A DNA stretch of 64,000 bases from JBBQZU01 sp041749535 (GCA_041749535.1 JBGTBE010000009.1:1-64000); one strand, 5' to 3'; shown: positions 37,301 to 46,118, counted from the first letter of the stretch. The notes: generated from the sequence alone by a model not told the origin. Program-made: numbers and translations.

Positions 37301-40300
37301 GCACCCACTGACCGAATACGTTGCGGCAACGGGTGCAGTTGGCTTCAGCAATCAAGCAGCTTCCGTTCTCTTCGGTAGCATCTGCATCATAGTTGCAAGC
37401 AACTGGGTTGGTACAACCGAAAAGCTCTTCGCAATTTGCTGTTCCATCGCCATCTGTATCAATCAATACAAGGCTGGTGCCATCACAAACGCTGCAGCCT
37501 GGCTCAGCAACAAGGCATGAGCCGTTGTTTTGAGTAGCAGCAGGGTTGTAGTTGCAGGCCCATGGGTTGGTACAGCCAGGAATTTCCTGAGCATTACATA
37601 CTCCGTCGCCATCGCTATCGATGAATACAAAGTAGGGGAATGACTGAATACAGATAATACAGTTAAGAGCGGGCTCAATACATGAACCATCATTGTTTAC
37701 TGCATTAGGATTGTAGTTACAAGCAGTCATGCTGGTACATCCTGAAGGCTCTTCGCTGTCGCAAATCATGTTTCCGTTGGTATCAGAACCTGCCGGGAAG
37801 ATAGCAGCGCCGATTCCATCACCATCAGGTGAAGGGTTTCCTTGTGCATCCACATCGCCGGCATCAACTGTAGCATCACAGGTTTTGCAACCAATTGGCT
37901 CATCACACAGTTCAGGGGCATTGATGTAATCTACTCCGTCTACCAGACCTGCTGGGTTGAAATAGTTACAAGCAACCGGTGAAATACACTGTGGTTTTGG
38001 ACCTGGGTTGCAAGCACAATTTGGACCTACGAAACCAGACTCACCAGTGCCACTTACTGTGCACTCGTCACCTGGTATCAGATCAGCCAATAGCGGGCAT
38101 GGGTCAACACAATCAGCCAAACCATCTGCATCAGTATCTACATCAGCAACACCACAGCCGCAAGTGCCTGGAGCTGTTTTGTTTGGATCCATTGGGCAAA
38201 GGTCGTTGCAGTTGGCAACACCATCGCTGTCAGAATCTGTATCAGCTACGTTGCAACCGCAAACACCAGGAGCAACTTTCAAAGGATCTGTAGGACAGCC
38301 GTCATTGCAGTCAGCCGTTCCATCAAGATCTGAATCTGCATCAGAAACACCACAACCGCATATTCCGGGAGCTGTTTTGGCAGGATCGTTTGGACATCCG
38401 TCAAGGAGATTGCAAGTACCATCACCGTCAGTATCAACCGGGATCAATGCTGTATTGCTGGCATTACACTGGGTGCAATTTGCCTGAGGCACGATACATG
38501 AACCATTGTCATTTCCGGGGTCAACAGAAGCATCGTAGTTGCAGGCAAGTACGTTGGTGCAACCCATCATTTCATCAGCGTTGCATACACCATCGCCATC
38601 TGCATCGATGATAGCCAATCCGCCCATTCCGTCGCACTCAGAGCAGTTCGCCACAGGAACTACGCAGGATCCGTCATCAAAAGTGGCCTGACTGTCAAAG
38701 TTACAGGCAAGGGCGTTGGTACAACCTGGCACACCTGGGAACCTGAGTTCCGGACACACCCTAGTAACCTCTGTTCCGTTTCCGGACAGGTCTATTACAG
38801 TGGTGTGGGTATACCTTTCGGTAGCAAGTGTGTTCACATTGAATATCTGGGCATTCAGGCTCACAGAAAGTTCACCATCCGTGGTAAATTGAGCAACAAG
38901 GATTTTGTTCTCAGGAAGGATTCCCCTTGTACCATCAAGGTTGAAGTAAGCTGAAGAAGTGCTCACAAGTGAGTTTGCTCCATTTACATTCACCGCATCC
39001 AGGTTGAAAGCACCAATCGTTTGGAGGGAATTCTGACCTCCATCGGCAGGTACCAAACCGTCAACGATGTTTACAGGAAGTACATTGTTCTGCAAACGGT
39101 TTGTGAAAATTGAACCATCTGTATCATCCGTTTTCAGCACACCTGCCAATGATGGACCTGCAAGACCCAGCGACAGGTAAGAATCGAGAGGCACCGGACC
39201 TTGTCCAAATGAAAAGGCAGAAAAATTATCAGCAAAGGACACTCCTGCACCGGTGGCATTGTAAAATCCGGTGGTAGTGGCAAAACTGATTGGATCTGTG
39301 GGGTATCCCTGAATGATCTGAAGTTTGTAATCCGGAGCAAGGTCCAGATAGATGCGGTAGGTTTTTGCACCAGCAGAAGGACCAGGAATGGCACCACCGA
39401 ATGCACCTTGTGCGTCTGTGGCATCGGCTACATAGTATTCTTCAATGATGATGCCTTCAAGTCCGCCTTCGAGACCATCGCAGGCGATATTGACAGGAAC
39501 AATGCATGAGCCATCGTCCAGGTTTGCGCCAGGGTTGTAGTTGGTTGCAAATTCATTGGTGCAGCCAGGTACGTCATTGCAATCAGCAACTCCATTTCCA
39601 TTGGTGTCTGCATCAGATGTACCACAACCACAAAAACCCGGAGCTGTTTTGAGCGGGTCTGAAGGGCAGCCATCGTTGCAATCTGCAATGCCATCTGCAT
39701 CGGTGTCTGCATCAGCTACACCGCAACCACATGTGCCGGGAGCGACTTTGGCAGGATCAGCAGGACAACCATCGTTGCAGTCTGCTGTTCCGTCTGCATC
39801 CGTGTCTGCGTCAGCAACGCCACAACCACAGATACCTGCAGCAGTTTTGTTTGGGTCAGCAGGACATCCGTCCACTGCATCACAGCTTCCGTCACCGTCA
39901 GTGTCAATAAGTACAAGTCCATCATTGGTGGCGTTGCATGCTTCACAACCCGGGGTTGGAACGATACAAGTGCCATCGTCGATGGTAGCTGAAGCATCGA
40001 AGTTGCAAGCAAGAGCGTTGGTACAACCCTCTGGCGAAGCAGCCTGCGGGTAGATCAGGCCCGGGAAAACAACAGAAACTTCCTGTCCATTGCCGGAGAA
40101 GTCGACCACGCTTGTATGGGTATAACGCTCAGTTTGAAGCGTAGTAGCGTTAAAGATCTGAACGTTCAGCTTGAAGGCCAGTTCTCCATTGGTGGTGAGT
40201 TGTGCAACCAGAATCCTGTTGCCAGGCTGGATACCCTGCGAACCATCAAGGTTGAAGAACGAACCTGTTGTTAATTGAACAGAAGGAGCGTTGTTGTTGT

Positions 40301-40862
40301 TCACAAAATTCAAAGAGGCAGCAGGAACCCCCAGCGTTTGCACCGGCAACTGCGTACCTGATAAAGGCAAATAGCCATCCTGAACGTTTACTGGTTGAAC
40401 TGTGTTTTGCAAACGGCCTGAGAAAATGGAACCGTTAGTATCATTTGTTTTGGGTACGCCGGCGTATATATCAGCAGCGTGTCCAAAACTCATATAGGAG
40501 TCAAGTGGTACTGGTCCCTGAGAGAATGTAAATCCTCCCAATTGGTTTCCAAAACTAACACTTGCACCGGTAGGATTGTAAAATCCGGTGGTTGTTGAAA
40601 ACTCAAGCGGATTTCCCGATAGAGCGCTGATTTGCTGAAGTTTGTAACCGTCAGCGAGATCTACATAGATACGGTAAGTTGTTGATCCTACTACAGGACC
40701 GGGGATAGCACCACCAAATGCCCCGGCTGCATCCGCAGCGTCAGACACGTAGTACTCCTCTACAATCACACCTTCGAGGCCCTGAGCGGCTGCTGTTTGT
40801 CCTAAAAATAGGGCGCAACAAGCCACCATCAGACCAATAAATTGGTTGATAATTTTTTTCAT
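34383..40862 (-). CDS. giant surface protein: two E-x-YY/YRIYVDL domains, about 17 Cys/Ca repeats, two MAM domains, T9SS type A sorting domain
   Basis: This 2159-residue protein starts at the ATG at 40862 (MKKIINQFIG, normal signal peptide). A longer in-frame start at 40913 would lie inside a hairpin and add residues unlike a signal. Order: unknown domain copy 1 (nt about 40790-40050); one cysteine repeat and three or four NDGCP-x-DP-x-K-x-APG-x-CGCG loops; copy 2 (about 39480-38740); a long array of GCT-x-x-x-ACNYNP-x-AT-x-x-x-GSC units alternating with DxDGDGxCDAxE loops; a MAM domain (about 35840-35345; FEDGFGAWTN, FLGDIAVDQFCV); one more cysteine unit; a second MAM (about 35270-34770); and the sorting domain (LYPNPMNANAPL ... 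GGTYIVSVVA). Acidic loops suggest calcium binding. It is probably a fibre or adhesin on the cell surface. Confidence 0.87.
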   Translation of the reverse strand: MKKIINQFIGLMVACCALFLGQTAAAQGLEGVIVEEYYVSDAADAAGAFGGAIPGPVVGSTTYRIYVDLADGYKLQQISALSGNPLEFSTTTGFYNPTGASVSFGNQLGGFTFSQGPVPLDSYMSFGHAADIYAGVPKTNDTNGSIFSGRLQNTVQPVNVQDGYLPLSGTQLPVQTLGVPAASLNFVNNNNAPSVQLTTGSFFNLDGSQGIQPGNRILVAQLTTNGELAFKLNVQIFNATTLQTERYTHTSVVDFSGNGQEVSVVFPGLIYPQAASPEGCTNALACNFDASATIDDGTCIVPTPGCEACNATNDGLVLIDTDGDGSCDAVDGCPADPNKTAAGICGCGVADADTDADGTADCNDGCPADPAKVAPGTCGCGVADADTDADGIADCNDGCPSDPLKTAPGFCGCGTSDADTNGNGVADCNDVPGCTNEFATNYNPGANLDDGSCIVPVNIACDGLEGGLEGIIIEEYYVADATDAQGAFGGAIPGPSAGAKTYRIYLDLAPDYKLQIIQGYPTDPISFATTTGFYNATGAGVSFADNFSAFSFGQGPVPLDSYLSLGLAGPSLAGVLKTDDTDGSIFTNRLQNNVLPVNIVDGLVPADGGQNSLQTIGAFNLDAVNVNGANSLVSTSSAYFNLDGTRGILPENKILVAQFTTDGELSVSLNAQIFNVNTLATERYTHTTVIDLSGNGTEVTRVCPELRFPGVPGCTNALACNFDSQATFDDGSCVVPVANCSECDGMGGLAIIDADGDGVCNADEMMGCTNVLACNYDASVDPGNDNGSCIVPQANCTQCNASNTALIPVDTDGDGTCNLLDGCPNDPAKTAPGICGCGVSDADSDLDGTADCNDGCPTDPLKVAPGVCGCNVADTDSDSDGVANCNDLCPMDPNKTAPGTCGCGVADVDTDADGLADCVDPCPLLADLIPGDECTVSGTGESGFVGPNCACNPGPKPQCISPVACNYFNPAGLVDGVDYINAPELCDEPIGCKTCDATVDAGDVDAQGNPSPDGDGIGAAIFPAGSDTNGNMICDSEEPSGCTSMTACNYNPNAVNNDGSCIEPALNCIICIQSFPYFVFIDSDGDGVCNAQEIPGCTNPWACNYNPAATQNNGSCLVAEPGCSVCDGTSLVLIDTDGDGTANCEELFGCTNPVACNYDADATEENGSCLIAEANCTRCRNVFGQWVLLPIDNDGDGICNADEVPGCTNVLACNYNPLATDNNGTCIIPTPNCNVCNEDGTGLLIQDSDFDGICDANEVNGCTNPAACNYNPSSTQDNGTCLIPVAGCTTCFEGALVLQDNDNDGICNSQDPDDDNDGCPDTVDANPFVADADSDGDGSGDSCDLCTGNDASGDTDGDGICNDSEIPGCTNALACNYNAAATDEDGTCIVPTPNCTFCNAQGGLTLVDADGDKVCDANEVPGCTNPTACNYNPLATDEDGSCDFAVANCTFCKDGGVMIIDTDGDGICDANEIPGCTNPVACNYNPAATNDNGSCNLPVANCLACGSNGQLILIDADGDGVCNALEIPGCTNILACNYNANATDDNGSCLLPVEDCTKCAVVNGQITLVPVDADGDGVCDADEVPGCQNPVACNYNPAATDDTNCIIPTPGCTACGVITLPNGSTVIGLVIVDADGDKVCDAEEVPGCDNPAAINFDPIATEDDGSCVFSCVALDNCESFEDGFGAWTNRTNDNIDWTIISGATPTNGTGPDAAYQGTDYIYVEASFPNFPNKAAVLQSPCYEINGASVISFAYHMKGQGASVGQLKLEASVTTSGGNTTTFAPIWSVSGNQGSNWNVAQVNVPALAVGGSIQFRLTGTTASSFLGDIAVDQFCVKAVVMGCTDPLANNYNAAATVSNGSCTYLSCANTRTLPYCAEFNNGNLSGFSNVASPADNFNWLVNTGPTVSMFTGPDAGNGGSGGYIYVEASAPNNPFKTAKINTPCIDLGTNLNPAVSFAYHMYGSYVGQLFLEITIDGVNWDVIWLQQGNQGNQWLTETLSLEDYAGQTVRMRFTGLTFNGWQGDMAIDDFCVANNATASPIMPIDRDIMDVANLSKELTVAQGPEYGDVSADLQVKLYPNPMNANAPLNIELTNIASDVQDVQVRIMDVTGRMIWNEQFGTYGSTMYQQIKLNAELAGGTYIVSVVAGETVITQRLIITK

Positions 40863-40888
40863 AATAAGTTTTCTTGGGTATTGGTTCA

Positions 40889-40948
40889 GGGAATTCTGAA
40901 GCTGATACCGCACCGCTGGGGCGCGGTATACAGCTTCCGGAATTTCCC
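40889..40948 (-). promoter_or_regulatory. long imperfect hairpin in the leader of the giant repeat-protein gene
   Basis: GGGAATTC-T-GAAGCTG-ATACCGC pairs with GCGGTAT-A-CAGCTTC-C-GGAATTTCCC around an 11-base loop, with only two single mismatches or bulges over more than 22 pairs. It lies 27 bp upstream of the ATG at 40862 and 25 bp after the stop of the upstream gene. No T run follows, so it is more likely an mRNA-stability or processing element than a terminator. Confidence 0.6.
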
Positions 40949-40973
40949 TATTTAACCAATGAATTTTTAAAGA

Positions 40974-42476
40974 TTAGTCGCAGCTACCTACAGCGTAGTC
41001 ACCACCGAAAAGACCGAAGTCGGCACCATTGATCAGACCATCACCATTGAGGTCTGAACGGCAATTGTTTGGAAGATTTCCGAGTGCATCGAGTGCCAGG
41101 TCAAGGTATGAACCTGCGATCCAGGGTGTTTGACCAGGAGCGAAAGCACCGCGGTAAGAAGTAGCTTCTATACCTGCAGGAACCACAAATGATGGGTTAC
41201 CGGCAAAACCAACAGCTGGAACCAGACCAACAGTAGAGCTGGGGTTATTCACATCGAATGTGAAATCAGGAAGAACTCCGGCTTCGGTAATGTTGGCTGA
41301 ACCATTGATCAATGCGTCAATTGTATTTGGAGCAGAAATGTCACCAACAGCATCGAAGGTGTTGCTGTAAAGGTTTACACCATTTTCAGCAAGAAATGCA
41401 GCTTCAACGTTTGCAGCAAGGTTGAAACCAACCACACTGTTTACAAAAATTGAGTTTGCAATCGTACCTCTAAAGTTTTCTTTCAGGCTGACGAAGTCAC
41501 CTGGTGATTGGTATCCAACAGCGGTTACGTTGAAAATATTCTGGAAGCCCAGACCTACTGCAGCATTGTGTACACCATCATCTTCACCATCGAGTTCCAT
41601 GAGTTTGTCGCCTTGTGAAGGTCCGGTCTGAACAATGCACAGGAACTGAACATTTCCAGTATACGCCTGGTCAGTGTCGAAACCATCATCCTTGCAGAAG
41701 AATGCAGATATGTAGCGCAGATTGGCTGTACCGCCGAACATTTCAATTGGGTCATCTTCGTTGGCTACAATTTCCACATTCTCGATTACCGTACCGCTTC
41801 CAACGCTACCGCAAGTAAGACCGTTTACTTCGTTGTTGGCTCCGATTACCGCACCACCATGACGAATAGAGACGTAACGAATCACACCTGAATTGTCATT
41901 GTTGATGAAGGCACCACCTGCAACTCCGTAAAGGTTGCGTGCATCTGTACCCACAAGACCTTCAATACGGCCTTCGCCAAGTTGTCCTGAAGAAAGTGTG
42001 TTTGATGCAGTAAGGTTGTTTTGTGCTCTTCCGAGAACGATTACACCACCCCACTGGGCAGTGTTGGTAACTGCGTAGCTGCCATCCACATTCACATCAT
42101 TCACTGTTGTGAAAACGATTTTACACTCAGCAGAACCATTGGCGAAAATTTTTCCGCCACGTGATACTACCAGTGAAGATGCATTTGCACCGGTACCATC
42201 TTCTGATTTGATTACAGTACCTGCACCGATGGTCAGGGTAGAACCATTATTTACATAAATGGGTCCTGGTACATCGTGTACATATAACTTCGAGCAGTCC
42301 CAGTTAGAGCTGGCAGGAAGATTGTTATTGGCATCTACTACAGAAGAAAGAAGCACTTCCTGACGTGATCCCAGTGGTGGACAACCACACGCAGCACCTA
42401 CGTACTGAGCATTGGCTGATAACGCAACAACCCCTGTAAGGGCAGTTGTAAGAAGCAAGCTTTGTAAATTTTTCAT
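40974..42476 (-). CDS. secreted right-handed beta-helix-like protein with dockerin-like C-terminal motif
   Basis: This 500-residue protein has a signal peptide (cleavage near ALSANAQ, residue 23). The middle part (about 60-400) is a series of short beta turns with VNNGSTLTIGAGTVIKS, GGKIFANG, QWGGVIVLGRA and RYVSIRHGG, as in pectate-lyase-like beta-helices seen in many Bacteroidota surface proteins. The C-terminus has no PNP-x-x-G sorting domain; it ends with DLNGDGLINGADFGLF and GSCD, a single dockerin type I-like calcium loop. The gene is upstream of the giant repeat protein on the same strand, with 111 bp and a strong hairpin between them, so the two may be co-transcribed with different expression levels. 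Confidence 0.78.
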   Translation of the reverse strand: MKNLQSLLLTTALTGVVALSANAQYVGAACGCPPLGSRQEVLLSSVVDANNNLPASSNWDCSKLYVHDVPGPIYVNNGSTLTIGAGTVIKSEDGTGANASSLVVSRGGKIFANGSAECKIVFTTVNDVNVDGSYAVTNTAQWGGVIVLGRAQNNLTASNTLSSGQLGEGRIEGLVGTDARNLYGVAGGAFINNDNSGVIRYVSIRHGGAVIGANNEVNGLTCGSVGSGTVIENVEIVANEDDPIEMFGGTANLRYISAFFCKDDGFDTDQAYTGNVQFLCIVQTGPSQGDKLMELDGEDDGVHNAAVGLGFQNIFNVTAVGYQSPGDFVSLKENFRGTIANSIFVNSVVGFNLAANVEAAFLAENGVNLYSNTFDAVGDISAPNTIDALINGSANITEAGVLPDFTFDVNNPSSTVGLVPAVGFAGNPSFVVPAGIEATSYRGAFAPGQTPWIAGSYLDLALDALGNLPNNCRSDLNGDGLINGADFGLFGGDYAVGSCD

Positions 42477-42988
42477 TCTAAATAAAAATTAAAAGGTTAA
42501 AGATTGGGTTGAAAAATCGTCGCTTTGACGCGGAACAAATTTGAGACAAATGCAGGCCAAAACCGGTTACCTGAATGCTATGTTTTGGTTAAGATGTCAT
42601 GTTTTCAAGATGAAGCCTGTGTTACCAAACCTGAGAGATATGTTAATTGAATTTTTAGCATCGACGAAGATGTTAAGTGAATGTTAATTTATTTTCCACG
42701 AGGACAATAGCTATAATTTCAATTATGATTTTGATATTGAGATGGATGTACTTCGGTTTGGCTGATTCATATGCAGCTGATCCCTGGCCAATCTCTTAAT
42801 CATCTATTCTAAGATGGGTTTTAGCATTGAATCAATGATGCTGGGATTTTATTAATATTCGAAGGGAAAATTCAGCAGTTCATCGAAACCTGTCCAGGTG
42901 TTCTGATGGGGTTCGCCTAGCCAGGAGAAAGAATGCAGACAGGTTTTGGGCGTTGCATGCGCAGAAGGTTGAAGAAGCACGAAAATAA
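42477..42988. other. intergenic region upstream of the beta-helix gene
   Basis: About 510 bp of AT-rich sequence without a credible open frame. It should hold the promoter of the minus-strand gene starting at 42476. I see no repeat or known RNA motif. Confidence 0.5.
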
Positions 42989-43019
42989 AAAAGCTGCCCC
43001 GCGAATGCGAAGCAGCTTT
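42985..43019 (-). terminator. intrinsic terminator of the tRNA-Pro transcript
   Basis: On the minus strand AAAGCTGC ... GCAGCTTT with a partly paired inner loop, followed by a T-rich stretch, 10 bp after the tRNA 3' end. Confidence 0.8.
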
Positions 43020-43028
43020 ACCTTGTTG

Positions 43029-43101
<73 letters not shown>

Positions 43102-43179
43102 AAAAGGAGCGCAAAGTTAATAAAGATTTATGCTTGTGCAAGTGGGTATTGATAAGAAAAACATTTATTTTGTACTTGT

Positions 43180-43587
43180 ATGCGCAGACCAACCTTTTTG
43201 ATCGTTTTAAGTTTTCTAGTTGCCACCATTTTGCCTTCTTGCAGTGGTGAGACGGTGACCAGCAAATACATTGACAACCAGACCGACAGAGATATCGGTT
43301 TCGTGTTTTACAGGTATGGCTACGCCCAAGGCGACACCCTTACTGTGCAGGCTGGCTCGCGCAAGAGAATATCTCAAAGCACCAGAGACAAAGGGGAGGA
43401 GATTGCGCCTCCTTGTGCTGAATTTATTGATTCAGCAGCAGTATCCATAGAAGGGGGCGGTACCCTCTCCAACAACATTGCCCAGGAAAAGTATTGGACT
43501 GTGGAGACAGAGCAAGTGAGGAATATGCCCCCTGAATACAACCACACCTGCACATATATTATCAAGCAGGTGAACATCATACCCTGA
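43180..43587 (+). CDS. small lipoprotein of unknown function
   Basis: This 135-residue protein has a lipoprotein signal with LPSC (Cys21). The mature part starts GETVTSKYIDNQTDRDIGFVFYRYG, followed by a beta-rich body with two cysteines (PPCAEF and HTCTYI) that may form a disulfide. No family recognised. It is convergent with the DUF748 gene, 26 bp away. Confidence 0.7.
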   Translation: MRRPTFLIVLSFLVATILPSCSGETVTSKYIDNQTDRDIGFVFYRYGYAQGDTLTVQAGSRKRISQSTRDKGEEIAPPCAEFIDSAAVSIEGGGTLSNNIAQEKYWTVETEQVRNMPPEYNHTCTYIIKQVNIIP

Positions 43588-43613
43588 TGTGCAGGGCATG
43601 AGGTGAAGGCAAT

Positions 43614-45863
43614 TCAATTTTCGTTTACCCAGAACCCTATATTGTAGATGGCAGTGCTTCGGCTGCTCACCAACGAATCATCCGGGAGTACCATGAAGCG
43701 CAATCGGTCTTCGCCCAATTGTTTCTCAGTGCTAAGGAATTGTACAATAGATTCAGTGCGGCGGGCACCAATTCTGTCCACTGCATCTACCGCATTTTGC
43801 TCACCAATGTACAGCATACACTTCTTCTGAATGGGCAGGTCCCGATCCAATTCAGGAACGCGGGAATCTACCCACTGCACAAACAGGGAGTCCTTAATAT
43901 TGTAATCACTCAGTTTGGCTTGCTCTTCAGTAGTGAGCGCCTCGGGTACATCTTCACCGAAAAGGAATCGCCGCTTTGATTCGGTGATGGCATACCTTTC
44001 AGCTTCTTCGTATTTGGTGGTTACACGTTTGAACTCCACGTTGAGCTCGCCTTTCTCTTTGAGCACTTTATATAGGTCGCCCAGCTGTCGTTGATGTTCT
44101 TTGTTCAGCTCTCGCTCCAGCAGGTTGAAGTGGAGTTGCTTCAAATTGTCCTCATCTACTTTAAATGTGTTGGCTAAAATCCGGTAGGGGGCTGTGGCTG
44201 CCTTGAGCAATATATTTTTGAGCGTGCTCCAGATGAATTTGCTCAGCTTGTAATTCGGGTCTTTAAGATCACCTTCTATGGGTATGTCAATATGAATCTC
44301 TCCATTGGTGTCTTTGAGTATGCTCACAGCCAATTTTACCGGCAGGTTGTAGAAAGCCTGGTAGTCTGCCTTAGAGCCGAAGGTGAAATCCTTGATCACC
44401 ATATTATTGCTGCTCACAATTTTACCATCGCGTATTTTCGTATGGCACTCATACAGCAGCTCACCCCTTGTGATGGGGTACGAAACGTATTGGCTCGTAT
44501 AGGGCGCAAAGGGTGTGAGTCCGGTGCCTCTGATGGTGTAATCGATGTCCATATTTTCAGGATTTGCTGTAGAGGCTACTACAGTGCCATCAAAAATTCC
44601 GGCATTGTTAAGCACTGCACCCATGGCTACTTCAATGGTTTTTCGGGTCGATGCAAGGGAATCGGCATGTACACGCAGTGCCGTTAGGCTGTAGCGAAAT
44701 GGATCGGTAAGTGTGTAGTCGTTAAAATGTACTTCCGACTTTTCAATATCAAATGTGCCAATACGGTATATTGATTCATTGTACGATTTGGCAAGTTCTT
44801 GAATATAATGCGCGAGCACCAGAAAGGGATTGGAATAATCAAGCTCCACTTCGCCTGCACTGCTGGTCACCGCCGTAGTATCTGGTACAAGTAGCCTGCT
44901 GAAGTTGTCGCTCTCATCGTACATTTCGTAAATGGCATACAGTCCCGCTGCCTTTATGTGGCCGATGTTGTACACCGCATCCTTCATTCTTATGGAGTCT
45001 ACTAAAATGTCAAGCTCTTCACAAGCCACCAGGTTATTGCCCCGGGGATCTACCATTGCGAAATTGTACAGATCAATATTTCCAGAAAGGTTGAGTATGT
45101 CGGTGTCGTTCCAGGAGCCAAATACATTGAAATCGGAATGAAGGCTTCCTTTTACTTCACTTAATTTTATGGCTTCCACAAAATAAGGTTCCACAAGAGA
45201 CAGGCTCACGTCATTTGAAACAAAATTAACCTTGTAGGTTTCACTGCCCAGATCGAGATGTGTATTGGTTGAAATCCTACCACCTGAGCCTAGAAGAAAT
45301 TCAAGAGCAACATCCATGTATTGCATATCGTGCGTGAGGAGGGGTATGAAAAGGCGCAAGGAGTCGGCGTTTATTTCTGGCGCTATATCGCTGTGGTAGT
45401 TTATATTGCTCTGATGTACCAGAATATTTTCCATGGTAATCCTCCACTCGTTTTCTTCATCGGGAGTGGCGCTGCTGCTGTCGGTATCTGCTTCTGCAAG
45501 GTCATCAAAGTTGAAATGATTGCCTTGTTGTTGCACCAGTACTTCCAGACCTGTGATGGTGAAGTAGGGTATATGAATGTGGGATTTGAAGAGCTGCCCC
45601 AAAGCAATTTTTGTGTCCACCTTGTGCATTCTTATAAAGGCATGCGAGGTATCCTTTTCGTACATCAGCAGATTGTTTAATCCCAACTTTCCAGTGAACC
45701 AACCTATATGCACTTCCTCAAGCGTGATTTTTCGGCCCACCAATTCCATGTCATTTTCTTCGATGTAATCTTTAATATAGGTAGGCGCGAGAAGCATAAG
45801 GAGTGCTGCTCCACAAAACATGACACCCATCGTAATAAGAAGTACTTTCCACCTGCGCTTCAT
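43614..45863 (-). CDS. DUF748 / AsmA-like envelope protein
   Basis: This 749-residue protein has a single N-terminal membrane segment (about 6-27) and then the AsmA-like opening KITLEEVHIGWFTGKLGLNNLLMYEKD, long beta-rich periplasmic repeats, and the DUF748 C-terminal part with VSILKDTNGEIHIDIPIEGDLKDPNY (about 530-560), a basic, helical linker and a final domain (SRVPELDRDLPIQKKC ... RTESIVQFL) that looks like a weak OmpA-type fold. AsmA/TamB-like proteins are thought to carry phospholipids across the periplasm. It is one of three such proteins in the window, with TamB and the product of 50980-52047. Confidence 0.82.
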   Translation of the reverse strand: MKRRWKVLLITMGVMFCGAALLMLLAPTYIKDYIEENDMELVGRKITLEEVHIGWFTGKLGLNNLLMYEKDTSHAFIRMHKVDTKIALGQLFKSHIHIPYFTITGLEVLVQQQGNHFNFDDLAEADTDSSSATPDEENEWRITMENILVHQSNINYHSDIAPEINADSLRLFIPLLTHDMQYMDVALEFLLGSGGRISTNTHLDLGSETYKVNFVSNDVSLSLVEPYFVEAIKLSEVKGSLHSDFNVFGSWNDTDILNLSGNIDLYNFAMVDPRGNNLVACEELDILVDSIRMKDAVYNIGHIKAAGLYAIYEMYDESDNFSRLLVPDTTAVTSSAGEVELDYSNPFLVLAHYIQELAKSYNESIYRIGTFDIEKSEVHFNDYTLTDPFRYSLTALRVHADSLASTRKTIEVAMGAVLNNAGIFDGTVVASTANPENMDIDYTIRGTGLTPFAPYTSQYVSYPITRGELLYECHTKIRDGKIVSSNNMVIKDFTFGSKADYQAFYNLPVKLAVSILKDTNGEIHIDIPIEGDLKDPNYKLSKFIWSTLKNILLKAATAPYRILANTFKVDEDNLKQLHFNLLERELNKEHQRQLGDLYKVLKEKGELNVEFKRVTTKYEEAERYAITESKRRFLFGEDVPEALTTEEQAKLSDYNIKDSLFVQWVDSRVPELDRDLPIQKKCMLYIGEQNAVDAVDRIGARRTESIVQFLSTEKQLGEDRLRFMVLPDDSLVSSRSTAIYNIGFWVNEN

Positions 45864-46118
45864 TCCTCAAAACTAATGTTTAGCGAAAGAAATCAATTGC
45901 AGTTCAGAAAAATATACAGTCCCCATTCAACAGGAAAGCAAGCTGAAGTCAATTCGCTCCTTCCTGATTTGTTTGTGATGATTTAGTATTCACTTCCATA
46001 TTGCCATTGCAGCTTTTATGGTTAAATTGACTTCCGTAAACACGGGCTTCAAATTGGTAAAGTGTATATTCGCAGTTGACCGAAGTAAACATTTCGCATC
46101 CATATTATAAATTTCTAC

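Noticed and set aside
36000..39900. CRISPR-like regular spacing of similar sequences
   Set aside because: The period (about 150 bp) is that of translated protein repeats, the units differ at synonymous sites, and no cas genes are present.
35743..40053. Several long open frames on the plus strand opposite the giant repeat gene (for example 38008-38487 and 39541-40053)
   Set aside because: They mirror the periodic GAT/GGC/TGC codons of the real minus-strand gene, are low-complexity (Ser/Pro/Gln-rich), and have no own start signals.
40863..40913. Longer N-terminus of the 2159-residue protein from the ATG at 40913
   Set aside because: The start would sit inside the strong hairpin and place 17 polar residues before a normal signal peptide; 40862 fits better.
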